Numbered from the stretch's first letter, positions 8,784 through 19,194 are shown. The stretch is DNA of 39,670 nt from Phycisphaerae bacterium (GCA_011776225.1 JAABXR010000068.1:11122-50791); one strand, 5' to 3'. Notes: a model not told the origin generated them from the sequence alone. Translations and numbers: made by a program.

Positions 8784-10142
8784 TTAGATCTCCTTCGTTA
8801 TACCCGGCTGAGGGGCTGCATAGATGCCGTTAGGCCCGGCTTTAATAGGAGCGGGTGTATCAAAGGTCATGTTGTCAATGTCTTTGACGAATTTGAAGTT
8901 GGATTTCAACACCTGATCCCAGGTAATGTACTGGCCGGTGTGGGTCGCAATTCGCCCCATCAACGCGGCAACTTCGGCCTCGCCTGCCCGCCGGGCTTCG
9001 TTATGCGGCTTGTTCTGTCGGATAGCATCCACAAGCAACTGCCATTCGGCGTGGTATGGATTGGGATCTGGCTGACCGAACTCCCATATCAGCTCTTTCT
9101 TAACCATATTGTGACTCTTGTATATCTTTGGCCTTGGGTCTCCAAGTCTGGTCATAATTACGGCTGAGCCTTTTGAGCCGTGGGCATAGTCGGAATAGGT
9201 ATTCCAGCAGCCGTTCATGTGCCGCGAGAAGGCCAACAGCTTCGTGCCATCCGCAAAGGTGTATTCCACCGTATAGTGGTCGAACTGGTTGCCCGCCTGC
9301 TCGAAACAGCGGCCGCCCATGCCCTGGGCCGAGACCGGCCAGGCACCCTTAGCCCAGCAGGCAACATCGATATTATGACAGTGCCAGTCGATAAAGAATC
9401 CTGACGAGACCCATGTGAAGCTGTTTGGATGTCGAAGTTGGAATACCAGCTCGTTGGCGTTCTTCGGCAGGGGAGGGCAGTGGACCGGGCCGTGCACCCG
9501 GTAGATTCGCAGAGTGTGTACATCTCCGATAACTCCATCATGAATCCTCCGGATCACTTCCTGTCTTGCTTTGGAGTGCCGCCACATGAAGCCGACACCC
9601 ACTTTCAGGTTCTTTTTCTCGGAAAGTTCCGCGGCTTTCAGCCATCGTCGCACTTCCGGTGCATCCGTCGCGAATGACTTCTCAGCGAAGACGTTCACAC
9701 CTTTCTTGACGGCATACTCGAACTGCAGGGGTCGAAACGCGGCATGAGTAGTCAATAAAACAACGTCACCCGGCCCCAGGCAATCAATAGCCTTTTTATA
9801 ACCGTCGAAGCCGATGAATTGGCGTTCCTGCGGAACGTCGACCTTATCTTTATGGTTTTTCATCAGGTTGTTTAGGCTGCCTTTGAGGCGGTTCTCAAAT
9901 AGGTCGGCCATGGCGTAGAGTTTTACCGGGCCGCCTTTGGTTGAGAATGCATCGGCGACCGCTCCAGTACCGCGACCTCCACAGCCTACCAGTGCCAGTT
10001 TTATTGTCGAGTCTTCCGCGGCGTAGCATCTGTTTGTAGCCACACCTGCCAAAGCTGAGGCGGCAGCTATACGTCCTGAGAACTTTAAGAAATCCCGGCG
10101 AGATTTCGAGCCGGTAGATGCGTTTGGATTTGTTGTACTCAT
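8784..10142 (-). CDS. Gfo/Idh/MocA family oxidoreductase, Tat signal
   Basis: Start set at MSTTNPNAS (10142) with upstream CAGGAGT Shine-Dalgarno. Tat motif SRRDFLKFSGR; IKLALVGCGGRGTGAV; IDWHCHNIDVACW. Confidence 0.9.
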   Translation of the reverse strand: MSTTNPNASTGSKSRRDFLKFSGRIAAASALAGVATNRCYAAEDSTIKLALVGCGGRGTGAVADAFSTKGGPVKLYAMADLFENRLKGSLNNLMKNHKDKVDVPQERQFIGFDGYKKAIDCLGPGDVVLLTTHAAFRPLQFEYAVKKGVNVFAEKSFATDAPEVRRWLKAAELSEKKNLKVGVGFMWRHSKARQEVIRRIHDGVIGDVHTLRIYRVHGPVHCPPLPKNANELVFQLRHPNSFTWVSSGFFIDWHCHNIDVACWAKGAWPVSAQGMGGRCFEQAGNQFDHYTVEYTFADGTKLLAFSRHMNGCWNTYSDYAHGSKGSAVIMTRLGDPRPKIYKSHNMVKKELIWEFGQPDPNPYHAEWQLLVDAIRQNKPHNEARRAGEAEVAALMGRIATHTGQYITWDQVLKSNFKFVKDIDNMTFDTPAPIKAGPNGIYAAPQPGITKEI

Positions 10143-10505
10143 TGCAGACTCCTGTTTAAACAAGTATTTGGGGAACGCCTCAAGTAAAGATAACTAATTT
10201 ATATTGTAGTAAGAAGTAAACAGCGTATCAATGCAAAAAGCTGTTTTTTCACAAAAACCAATTATTGAGCCGTGTCTTGAAGGGTAATAATGGAATTACA
10301 GTAAAGTAGTTACGCTAAAAAACGATCATTATCTTGTCCCAATGTTAATTATAGTACCACTGTCAGTTCAATATTACAGACCTTTTTCTATGGCAATTCG
10401 GCTTTCCAGCCCTTATAATTATGAATGTCTCAGACGGCCATTTGTCGAATAATCGAATGCCGGGATTTGAGATGGATTTGATGAGCCCCACAGGAGATAC
10501 GAAAG

Positions 10506-12137
10506 ATGACAGTAAGAAAAGAAACACGTGTTTTTAACACTATTACACGCGAGCCATATTCGCTAATGTCACGATTAGTTTTAGCAGGCGTCGTAATTTG
10601 CCTCATGATTGGGCAGATGGCAGCGGCAGCACCGAAATACCGGATATATCCGTTACGAAATGGAATATGTAAGATTGCCGGCAATCATGCCTACTATCAA
10701 GGTGATAGTAACGAAACATACGATTTTGCTCTTTATATCTGGCTCATTTTAGGTGGTGACAAACCTATACTGGTTGACGCCGGTCTCAGTGACGTCAATG
10801 AGATGAACCGAGGGGCGGCCCATGTGCTGCGTGAGCCGATTACCCAGAACAAAAACGAAAGCGGCACGGCCCAACTCCGAAAGTTTGGCCTTACGCCGGA
10901 TGATATCGGTCATGTGTTTATAACGCACCTGCACTTCGACCATGTGGACGACCTGCTGAACTATAGGAATGCGAAGGTATACATCGGCAAAAAGGAGTGG
11001 GAGATGGCAACGACGGCAGCTCCTACCTGGGGTCATGGAAAGATAATGCACGAGTTTAGTAATACCCCTTCCTGCCGAAAGCGTCTCGTGTTGGTTGAGG
11101 ATCAGGAAATCCTGCCGGGCATTGAATCATTCTGGGTAGGAGGGCACACGCCGGGATCAATGGCTTATAGAGTCAACACGGCGCATGGCAAAGCCGTCCT
11201 GACAGGTGACACGATATCGTTGTTAGGCAACTTCGAACGAAATATCCCGTTGGGTATATTCAGCGACAGGGAGGAGTGCATGGCGGCGATTAAAAAAATC
11301 CGCGAGAGAGCGGACATCGTTCTGCCCAGCCACGATCCCGGCACCCTGGATCGTTGGCCTCCCGCTCCAAAGAATGCTATCAAATACACGATACGTGCGA
11401 TCAAGGTCGGCCAATGCGAGGTCCGTGACTACATAACTTTCCAGGATACCGACAGTGAGCAGACCAGCACGTATTATCTGTACATCTGGGTCATCGAGGG
11501 AGGGCCTAAACCTATAGTAGTCGACACAGGCCCGAAAAATCCCGAAGAGTTCAGCAAGTCAACAGCGAAGTATATCCCGGGAGGCGTCGTGCAACTACCC
11601 GAGGAACGCACAATCAGGGCATTGAAGCGACATGGAATTGATCCCGCAGATGTGAGCCACGTGATAATAACACACCTCCACCCGGATCATTACGATTACT
11701 TTGATGCCTTTCCCAATGCTCGCTTTGTCGTTAATCGGCTTGAGTACAAGGAGACCACCGGCCAGACTGGGGGTGGAAGGAACCGTTTAGCCGCTGATGT
11801 GCGAAAAGCACTGGATAAAAGACCTGATGCTCTGCAACTTGCGGATGAAGAGGAGGTTGTTCCGGGTGTGAGGGTATTCCCGCTTGGTTGTCACTCATCG
11901 GGCAGCCAGGGAATACTTGTTCGAACTCAAATGGGACCGGTGGTTATTGCCGGCGATGTTGTATACAAGTACGAAAATATAGAGAAAGACCGACCGGGCC
12001 GCAGTCCGAACGAACGTGTCTGCCGGGAGGCAATGGCTAGTATCCGCTCATTGACGGACATTGTGTTGCCGGCTCATGACCCTTTGACACTCAAACGTTG
12101 GCCGGGCGGAATCATCGGTGCAGGCACGGCTCCCTGA
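10506..12137 (+). CDS. Tandem double metallo-beta-lactamase-fold hydrolase (lactonase-like), secreted
   Basis: 543 aa with two full MBL motif sets: ITHLHFDH / GGHTPGS / TGDT / PSHDPGT and ITHLHPDH / GCHSSGS / AGDV / PAHDPLT. N-terminal hydrophobic signal. Confidence 0.85.
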   Translation: MTVRKETRVFNTITREPYSLMSRLVLAGVVICLMIGQMAAAAPKYRIYPLRNGICKIAGNHAYYQGDSNETYDFALYIWLILGGDKPILVDAGLSDVNEMNRGAAHVLREPITQNKNESGTAQLRKFGLTPDDIGHVFITHLHFDHVDDLLNYRNAKVYIGKKEWEMATTAAPTWGHGKIMHEFSNTPSCRKRLVLVEDQEILPGIESFWVGGHTPGSMAYRVNTAHGKAVLTGDTISLLGNFERNIPLGIFSDREECMAAIKKIRERADIVLPSHDPGTLDRWPPAPKNAIKYTIRAIKVGQCEVRDYITFQDTDSEQTSTYYLYIWVIEGGPKPIVVDTGPKNPEEFSKSTAKYIPGGVVQLPEERTIRALKRHGIDPADVSHVIITHLHPDHYDYFDAFPNARFVVNRLEYKETTGQTGGGRNRLAADVRKALDKRPDALQLADEEEVVPGVRVFPLGCHSSGSQGILVRTQMGPVVIAGDVVYKYENIEKDRPGRSPNERVCREAMASIRSLTDIVLPAHDPLTLKRWPGGIIGAGTAP

Positions 12138-12192
12138 AATTGTTCACAGAAAGCAATCTTTACGTTGGATATTATTTGGAAGGAGTAGATTA

Positions 12193-13125
12193 ATGAGATT
12201 AACCACACAATTTGCACTCTCATTATCAGTAGTTGCCTTGGTGACTGCCGGTCGTGTGGAGGCCAGGTCAATACGAATTGTTGTCTGGGACGAAAGGCAG
12301 CCGAAACAGCAGTCTATGTATAAAAACTTTCTTGGAAATCACATTGCCGATTATCTGAAAAAGCAGAAGGGATTTTCCGTCCGTTCAGTTGGCATGGATG
12401 ACTCGCAACAGGGTTTGTCTGATGTTCTGCTTGATGATTGTGATGTTCTGATTTGGTGGGGGCATATCCGGCAGGGCGAGATTTCCGTAGAGACGGCTCG
12501 GCGCATCGTCGACCGTATAAAAGCCGGGAAACTTAGTTTCATTGTGCTGCATTCGGCACATTGGGCGACACCGTTTATGGTGGCCATGGAAGAGCGCACA
12601 AAACAGGATGCACTATCCAAACTTTCCGCGGCCGAGCGTGACAAAGCTAAAATTGAATGGATTGGCAAATCTCAGCGCAGGGCACCCAAACGTGACGCCA
12701 AGTTAACACCCTCGATATCTTATGAGAAAAAAGCGGATGGCGGCACGCTGATAAGGATTGTCCGGCCGAACTGTTGTTTCCCTGAATATGCGGCCCATGG
12801 CAAGCCAAGCAAGATGAAGACAATACTTCCCAATCACCCTATCGCCAGAGGCATTCCTAAAGAGTTCACCTTTCCCCAAACGGAGATGTACGGAGAGCCT
12901 TTCCATGTGCCTGCTCCCGATGCCGTGGTCTTTGAGGAGACATGGGAGGCGGGACAGCGATTTCGCAGCGGGGCAATATGGAATCTGGGCAAGGGGAAAG
13001 TGTTTTACTTTCGACCCGGCCACGAGAACTTTAATGTCTTTCATCAGCAGGAGCCGTTGAAAATCGTTGCCAACGCCGCCCGGTGGTTGGAACGTCAGAC
13101 AAAAAAGCAGAAGAAACAGCTATAA
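12193..13125 (+). CDS. ThuA-like domain protein (secreted)
   Basis: Start set at MRLTTQFALSLSVV (12193) with AAGGAG upstream. IRIVVWDERQP...DDCDVLIWWGHIRQGEI...GKLSFIVLHSAHWATPF...GKGKVFYFRPGHENFNVFHQQEPLKIVANAARWL. Confidence 0.85.
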   Translation: MRLTTQFALSLSVVALVTAGRVEARSIRIVVWDERQPKQQSMYKNFLGNHIADYLKKQKGFSVRSVGMDDSQQGLSDVLLDDCDVLIWWGHIRQGEISVETARRIVDRIKAGKLSFIVLHSAHWATPFMVAMEERTKQDALSKLSAAERDKAKIEWIGKSQRRAPKRDAKLTPSISYEKKADGGTLIRIVRPNCCFPEYAAHGKPSKMKTILPNHPIARGIPKEFTFPQTEMYGEPFHVPAPDAVVFEETWEAGQRFRSGAIWNLGKGKVFYFRPGHENFNVFHQQEPLKIVANAARWLERQTKKQKKQL

Positions 13126-13145
13126 GACAGAGATACTATCTGTAG

Positions 13146-14495
13146 CTAAATACGTTTCGGATCAGGGTGGATCCACGGCCGACGATAAGGACGGCGCAGC
13201 AGCCGGTTGGCCTCTTTATCACCTACAACCTGTCCCTTGTCTGCATCCCATGTAAGTGTTCGGCCGAGTTTCATAGCGATGTTGGCCAGAATACACGAAG
13301 TCGCTGTGATGTAACCTTCCTCGATGTCGGAGACGGGACGTCCTCGTGTTTCGACCATCTTCAGGAAGTTCTTCCAGTGTGCCCGCACGGCGGACGCCAC
13401 GTGACGCTCCAGGTCCTTCTCGGTTTCGTCTTCCGGGTACTTGTCATATTCATATAGGGCCTTGCCCTTGGCCGGTTTGCCCTTACCGCGGGGAATGAAC
13501 TCGTACTTATGGACGTCGGCCTTAAGAGTTCCCTTGTCGCCATAGATGAAGGCCGCCCAAGGATATTCGGGGTCCGGTGCATTGCCCCATGTGCGGTGCG
13601 TCCACACCACGGGCAGGTCCCCGAAGTCGAATACAGCCGTTTGGGTGTCTGAGATATTGGCCTTACTGTTTTTGTCCACCAGGATGCCGCCGGATGAGCT
13701 GATGCGCTTTGGCCAGCCCAAATCGAGCATCCACCGGACCATATCGAGCATGTGAACGCACATATCGCCGACTATCCCATTACTGTACTCCATGAATGCC
13801 CGCCAGCCGCGAGGATGGGCGATTTTGTTATATGGGCGCATTGGGGCCGGGCCCGTCCACATCTCCCAGTCAAGATGTTCGGGCGGGGCCATATCGGGGG
13901 GATTACCACGGGCGCGCATATGATAGTAACAGCATATCTCGACGTGACCGATTTTCCCAAGCTTGCCCTCTTTGATTATTCTGTCGCGGGCTTCAATCAG
14001 GTGGGGCGTGCTGCGCCGCTGCATATCGACCTGCACAACCCTTTTATATTTACGCGCCGCTGCCAGCATGGCCTGACCCTCCACCACATCCGTGCTGATA
14101 GGCTTCTCGACATAGACGTCTGCCCCTGACTTGACGGCCGCGATCATTGGAAGGGCATGCCAGTGGTCGGGCGTGGCAACATGCACGATGTCGGGTTCTT
14201 CACGTTTTAGCATTTCTCGGTAGTCGCCGTAAGTATGGGGCTTTTTCTTCGACGCTTGCCGAGCGGCCACCATCTCTGCGGCCTCGGCAAGCATCTTCTT
14301 GTCCACATCACACAAAGCCACAACCTCGACCGGCGCAATCTGAAGCAGGCGAAAGTGTGCGCTCTTGCCATACCATCCGCATCCGATCAGGGCTACACGT
14401 TTTGGCTTCTGGCCGGCAAACATCGGGGCATAGCCGCCTATGGCCGACAATGCTAAACCGGCCGCACCGGCTTGAAGAAATTGTCTGCGATCCAT
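13146..14495 (-). CDS. Gfo/Idh/MocA family oxidoreductase, Tat-like signal
   Basis: 449 aa. DRRQFLQAGAAGLALSAIGG; KRVALIGCGWYGKSAHFRLLQ; ATPDHWHALPMIAAVKSGADVYVEKPISTD. Confidence 0.92.
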   Translation of the reverse strand: MDRRQFLQAGAAGLALSAIGGYAPMFAGQKPKRVALIGCGWYGKSAHFRLLQIAPVEVVALCDVDKKMLAEAAEMVAARQASKKKPHTYGDYREMLKREEPDIVHVATPDHWHALPMIAAVKSGADVYVEKPISTDVVEGQAMLAAARKYKRVVQVDMQRRSTPHLIEARDRIIKEGKLGKIGHVEICCYYHMRARGNPPDMAPPEHLDWEMWTGPAPMRPYNKIAHPRGWRAFMEYSNGIVGDMCVHMLDMVRWMLDLGWPKRISSSGGILVDKNSKANISDTQTAVFDFGDLPVVWTHRTWGNAPDPEYPWAAFIYGDKGTLKADVHKYEFIPRGKGKPAKGKALYEYDKYPEDETEKDLERHVASAVRAHWKNFLKMVETRGRPVSDIEEGYITATSCILANIAMKLGRTLTWDADKGQVVGDKEANRLLRRPYRRPWIHPDPKRI

Positions 14496-14593
14496 GATAG
14501 GTCTCCTAAAGTCGAATATAAATTACGATAGATTATACATAATCCGGGTCTCCTTTGCGAGTGCCTCTTTTGGAAGGGGGGGCAGGTGAGATA

Positions 14594-15736
14594 CTATTTA
14601 TAAGCTGAAAAAACGATGTCCGCGATTTTTGTCCTAATGGGTTTCGAAGTTCCTTTATCGTGCGGATGAGCCCTGTTTGTAAGGATGATAACATAGACCT
14701 TACTTTCCGGATCGCAGACTATAGACGTTCCTGTATAGCCGGTATGGCAAAATGCATTTTCCGGGGCATAAGAGCCTTTCACCCATGAATAACTGGAATT
14801 CACGTCGAAGCCATAGGCCCGGTCGTGTGATTGGACAGTGGTCAGCAGCCTGACAGACTCAGGGCTGAGGACCTTGGTTCTTTTCCATTTGCCGGAATTG
14901 AACAACATCCGGCAGTATGTCGACAAATCGTTGGCCGTAGAGAACAGCCCCGCGTTGCCGGATACTCCTCCCATCAATCGGGCCAGAGGATCGTGGACAG
15001 TGCCTCGAAGCAATTGTTCTTCCACAATCTGAGTGGCCGCAATATTTTTCTCTTTGGATGCTGGGGGATTATAGGTAGTTTGTTTCATTCTCAGTGGCGC
15101 AAAAATATTTTCTCTGGAGAAATCATCAATGTTATCGCCACTTACTATTTCTACAATCCTGGCCAAAGTAATGTATCCAAGACAGCTATAGCGAAATTCT
15201 TCACCGGGCTTGCTCAAAGCTTTCAAGTTGCATATTTTGTCTATCACTTTATCGGGACAGGGAGTCCCAAAAGCGTTTTTTAATTCGTCTGCATTTGTAT
15301 AAGCCGGCAAACCGGAAGTATGTGTTAATAGATGCCTAATCCGAACCTCTTCTTTGTCATTACAGGCAAAAGCGGGAAGATATTTGCCTGCATAGTCATC
15401 TAATTTTATTTTTCCTCGGTCCACCAGGATCAAGATAGACGTAGCCGTAGCAACCGGTTTGGTCACTGAAGCCAGGTCAAATATGGTGTTTTTTGACATT
15501 TTCTCCTGGAATGGCTCATTAACTTCATGGCCAAAGGCCTTCCAGTACAGGACCTTATTTCCCTGCCCTGTTAGAACGACCGCGCCGGGGATGTTACTTT
15601 TCTCGATTTCTTCTTCGACTATACGGTCAATCCCGCTCAGGTCCGGCTGGCAGGGTCTTTTCTCAACTAACTGGCAGCCTGTTAACGTCAGCAGCAGTAA
15701 TGCGAGAAGGATTGTGATAGTTTTTGTCAATTTCAT
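14594..15736 (-). CDS. Serine hydrolase / class C beta-lactamase-family lipoprotein (AmiE-like)
   Basis: Start at MKLTKTITILLALLLLTLTGC (lipobox LTGC). SxxK motif FDLASVTKPVA; YSCLGY; HTGYTGTSIVCDP. Confidence 0.85.
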   Translation of the reverse strand: MKLTKTITILLALLLLTLTGCQLVEKRPCQPDLSGIDRIVEEEIEKSNIPGAVVLTGQGNKVLYWKAFGHEVNEPFQEKMSKNTIFDLASVTKPVATATSILILVDRGKIKLDDYAGKYLPAFACNDKEEVRIRHLLTHTSGLPAYTNADELKNAFGTPCPDKVIDKICNLKALSKPGEEFRYSCLGYITLARIVEIVSGDNIDDFSRENIFAPLRMKQTTYNPPASKEKNIAATQIVEEQLLRGTVHDPLARLMGGVSGNAGLFSTANDLSTYCRMLFNSGKWKRTKVLSPESVRLLTTVQSHDRAYGFDVNSSYSWVKGSYAPENAFCHTGYTGTSIVCDPESKVYVIILTNRAHPHDKGTSKPIRTKIADIVFSAYK

Positions 15737-15933
15737 GTCTGTTTCTTTTTTCCTGAAAACACTACATAAAGGCATATTCTAACACAGACAGCCTGTTCTG
15801 TCCCCTCAATTATTACCCTATATGCTGTTGTTCTGATAATTTGTTTAGAGTGTAAATTGTAATTGGGTAATTTCAAAGTATAATAGGGACCGGTTAAACA
15901 AACAAATTCACTTTTAATAATGTAGGGAACAAA

Positions 15934-17148
15934 ATGCGATTGACAACGGTATCCACAATATTGATTTTCGTGGTGTTTGTTTCAGGCTGCGAGGCTTCAG
16001 TTAAAACCGGTTTGGATAATATCAACTCGTACAGGCATTTGTTCGATGACAAACGTGTCGGTATCATAACCAACCACACTGCTTATAACAGCAGGGGACA
16101 ACATATAATGGATGTGTTCAGGAGTATGGACAACGTAAAAGTGGTCGCATATTTTAGCCCGGAACATGGAATCCGCGGTGTAGAAGAGGCTGGAGTGCAC
16201 GTTAAAAGTATGAATGATCCCAATTGTCAGGTCCCCGTTTACAGTTTGTATGGTAAGACACTGAAGCCCACGCCTCAAATGCTGGAAAACCTTGATGTAC
16301 TGGTTTTTGACATACAGGATATCGGGGCAAGATTTTATACCTATATTTATACCATGTCTCTGGCAATGGAAGCCGCGGCTGAATACGGCAAGCGTTTCGT
16401 CGTTCTGGACCGTCCGAATCCCATAAACGGCCTTCAGGTCGAAGGTAATATTCTCAAACCTCAGTTTGCAACTTTTGTAGGCCTGTATCCAATTCCTGTA
16501 AGACACGGCATGACGGCCGGCGAACTGGCTCGAATGTTTAATGAGCAGGGCTGGCTCAAAGACAGTGTAAAGGCCGATTTGGCCGTGGTTCCGATGCAAA
16601 ATTGGCGAAGGAGAATATGGTACGACCGGACGGGATTAAAATTCATAAAACCGTCACCCAATATGGTTAGCCTGGAAACGGCTATCGTCTATCCCGGTTT
16701 ATGTTTGCTGGAGGGAACTAACGTTTCAGAAGGCAGGGGGACGCCTCTGCCCTTCACGCAATTCGGCGCCCCTTGGATTGATTCGGGGCGTTTGGCAGCA
16801 GAATTGAATAAATTGAATTTGCCGGGTATTCGTTTTAGGCCGGTTTCTTTTATGCCGGTCAGTTCCAAATACAAAGACCAGCGGTGTAAAGGTGTTAGGA
16901 TTTTTATAACCAATAGGGACTTGCTTGAGCCCTACTGGAGCGGCATTCTGATTGTAGATAAGATTTATCAAATGTATCCGAATGACTTCCAGTGGAAAAC
17001 CAGCCACTTCGACCGGTTATGTGGAACCTCGGCAATACGGGAAGCTATTACAAGTCGGTCGTCTTTGGAAGAACTTAGAGAGGGCTGGCAGGCCGACCTA
17101 AAATCTTTTTTGCAAATCAGAAATAAATATCTTATGTATCCAAACTGA
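15934..17148 (+). CDS. namZ: DUF1343 family exo-beta-N-acetylmuramidase NamZ-like lipoprotein
   Basis: 404 aa with lipobox VSGC. Hallmark segments KRVGIITNHTAYN, YFSPEHGIRG, VPVYSLYGKTLKPT, FDIQDIGARFYTYIYTM, LDRPNPINGLQVEG, PIPVRHGMTAGELA, EGTNVSEGRGTPLPF. Confidence 0.9.
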   Translation: MRLTTVSTILIFVVFVSGCEASVKTGLDNINSYRHLFDDKRVGIITNHTAYNSRGQHIMDVFRSMDNVKVVAYFSPEHGIRGVEEAGVHVKSMNDPNCQVPVYSLYGKTLKPTPQMLENLDVLVFDIQDIGARFYTYIYTMSLAMEAAAEYGKRFVVLDRPNPINGLQVEGNILKPQFATFVGLYPIPVRHGMTAGELARMFNEQGWLKDSVKADLAVVPMQNWRRRIWYDRTGLKFIKPSPNMVSLETAIVYPGLCLLEGTNVSEGRGTPLPFTQFGAPWIDSGRLAAELNKLNLPGIRFRPVSFMPVSSKYKDQRCKGVRIFITNRDLLEPYWSGILIVDKIYQMYPNDFQWKTSHFDRLCGTSAIREAITSRSSLEELREGWQADLKSFLQIRNKYLMYPN

Positions 17149-17177
17149 AAATTTGGAATAATGGACGGTTTTTCACA

Positions 17178-18953
17178 TCAAGTGCTATCACTTTCCAGGC
17201 CGATGTGTTCGATGGCCAGCGCAACCGGAGAGGGGACTTCTTCGGCTTGTTGTGAACGTGATTCCACCTCTTCCATTGCCTTATGCAATTCTATGCAGGC
17301 CTGTTCATAGCTGCATCCTGTCAATTGAGAAATCAGGCGCGAGCCCCGGTCTATCAGTTTCTTGTTGCTTGGTGACAGCCAAATCATCGCATTACCTACA
17401 ACCCGGCCCATCAGGGCCATAGTTGCGGTGGAAATAGTATTTAGAATCAGTTTAACAGCGATATGGTGCCACAATTGAAGTGGTGAATCGGGCAGTACGC
17501 ACTGAAAATGAAACAATTCGTCCGTTTTCACATCAGTAATTGACGGTCCTATGATAATCGCTGCAGTTTTTTTATACCCAGAGCCAAATCGCTTCAGGCT
17601 TGCGTCAATTAGATGGTTTGTTTCATCTCCAACAGCAATTGTCACCAGCGCCGAGTCAGGTGCATCAATACGTGATGTGTCCGGTTCGTTGCCTATTCTG
17701 AATTTGTATATCTCAGTATTATCGAGGGAGGGTGGATTAGCTTGCAATGCCGCTGGGATATTTAGTTGTTTATAAATATCAGGTCCCCATTCCAGGCCGC
17801 GTGGCTCGCGCTGCAGCATATCTCGCCACGCTTCTTGTGTAGGAAGGAACGGATTCTTGACAAAAGCCCACGATTGAGGAGAGTGAATATCTCCATGCTT
17901 GCGAAAGGGAGGTATCATAAACGTAGGTGAACGCTCGGTCGTATCCGTCAGTACATCCAGAGTGGCTGAAACGGCCATATAGGTTATTAGGCCGTGTCGA
18001 CGGTAAATATTTTCTTCGAATGCCGTTAGGCGGGCCATAGTATCCACCATTTCGGGTTCCGAGAGATGGTTTAACAGCTTGACAAGTAACTGATGGTAAT
18101 CATCAGGCGATGAAATTGAAAATCCCAGTTTCTCCCATTCGGATGCTGTTAAATTCTCTTTAAGAAATTGCACTAAGGCTATCTCCAAAGCACTGCCGAC
18201 AACCATCAATTCAGCGGTTGTCGCCTGCATTCTTGTCGAACCTGTGATCGCCATCGGACCTGTCGATAGGTCGAGTTTTGCGATGCGTGGCTCTTCGATT
18301 ATTTCTCGAGAACGCTGGACGTGACGTTGTAGCATTTCGCTTGGATTGTTGTATACGAAAAAAACCTTTGCCTTCGTACCGAGCCCCTCCCAGGCGGTGC
18401 CAATCACAAAAGGGGTTTCTCCTCCTTCTGTAATAGCTACAACGACATCGCCGGGGCTAATACCGGCTTGTTTTAATTGGAATCGGCCAAAGTCCGGGAA
18501 ATCCTCGAATCCTTCCACCGACTTAATCAGGGCAAAGTCGCCGCCGGCCATAATACTGTAAGTAAGATCTTCCATCTCGGGAAGTCTTGCAGAGATATCG
18601 GGATGTTTTTGTTTTAGTGTCTGCCAGAATCGCCGCCAGGCCGTCTCTAAAAGTATGCTCAAACGTCCCGTAGCTCCACAGCCCGTAAAAAATATTCTTC
18701 TCTTTTCTTTTAAAGCATTACCAAATGTCTCGACGAGTTTTTTGAACGTATCTTGTTGAAAAACCTTTTCCACGGCTGGAGGAATTTCTTCGTCCACTGA
18801 TTGCAGCAGCCGAATACCATCGCCAAGATTGGATTTGCACGTTTGGGAAAGGGCTCGCGTTTTGGGATGGGACGATTCTGTTAGTAATTCTCCCAACCTG
18901 AATGCTTTCTCTTCATTTAAGAACTTTTTGGCTTTTTCAACAGCATCCGACAT
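17178..18953 (-). CDS. Two-SIS-domain protein of the MurQ/glucokinase-regulatory-protein family
   Basis: About 591 aa, roughly twice the size of canonical MurQ. FFTGCGATGRLSILLE, AGGDFALIKSVEGFEDFPD, GPMAITGSTRMQATTAELMVVGSALE (GCKR-family signature-like). Second half contains ALMGRVVGNAMIWLSPSNKKLIDRGSRLI. Confidence 0.8.
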   Translation of the reverse strand: MSDAVEKAKKFLNEEKAFRLGELLTESSHPKTRALSQTCKSNLGDGIRLLQSVDEEIPPAVEKVFQQDTFKKLVETFGNALKEKRRIFFTGCGATGRLSILLETAWRRFWQTLKQKHPDISARLPEMEDLTYSIMAGGDFALIKSVEGFEDFPDFGRFQLKQAGISPGDVVVAITEGGETPFVIGTAWEGLGTKAKVFFVYNNPSEMLQRHVQRSREIIEEPRIAKLDLSTGPMAITGSTRMQATTAELMVVGSALEIALVQFLKENLTASEWEKLGFSISSPDDYHQLLVKLLNHLSEPEMVDTMARLTAFEENIYRRHGLITYMAVSATLDVLTDTTERSPTFMIPPFRKHGDIHSPQSWAFVKNPFLPTQEAWRDMLQREPRGLEWGPDIYKQLNIPAALQANPPSLDNTEIYKFRIGNEPDTSRIDAPDSALVTIAVGDETNHLIDASLKRFGSGYKKTAAIIIGPSITDVKTDELFHFQCVLPDSPLQLWHHIAVKLILNTISTATMALMGRVVGNAMIWLSPSNKKLIDRGSRLISQLTGCSYEQACIELHKAMEEVESRSQQAEEVPSPVALAIEHIGLESDST

Positions 18954-19194
18954 CACTGGCTCTCAATAAGTATAAATCGTCGTTTTATGTATTTTGTCCA
19001 TATTCATATCAACTTACGCCAATTCTGTAAACGCATTTCTCGCCTGGCCTTTATATTGCAAATCCTGTGGAATATACATATAATCCATCGCCGAAAGACC
19101 GTAGTTGTCTTTTTCTTGTAAATTTATTGTCCGGTAACCGTTGGGGTACAGATGAATACGGCGGATTCGTACCGAAAGCAATGATAGAGGTGAC

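Noticed and set aside
12118-12192. Extended start of the ThuA-like ORF
   Set aside because: Overlaps the MBL gene end; ATG 12193 has AAGGAG upstream and begins a normal signal peptide.
15997-16599. 200-aa minus-strand ORF
   Set aside because: Fully antisense to the well-supported NamZ-like gene; no recognisable domain. Treated as a shadow ORF.
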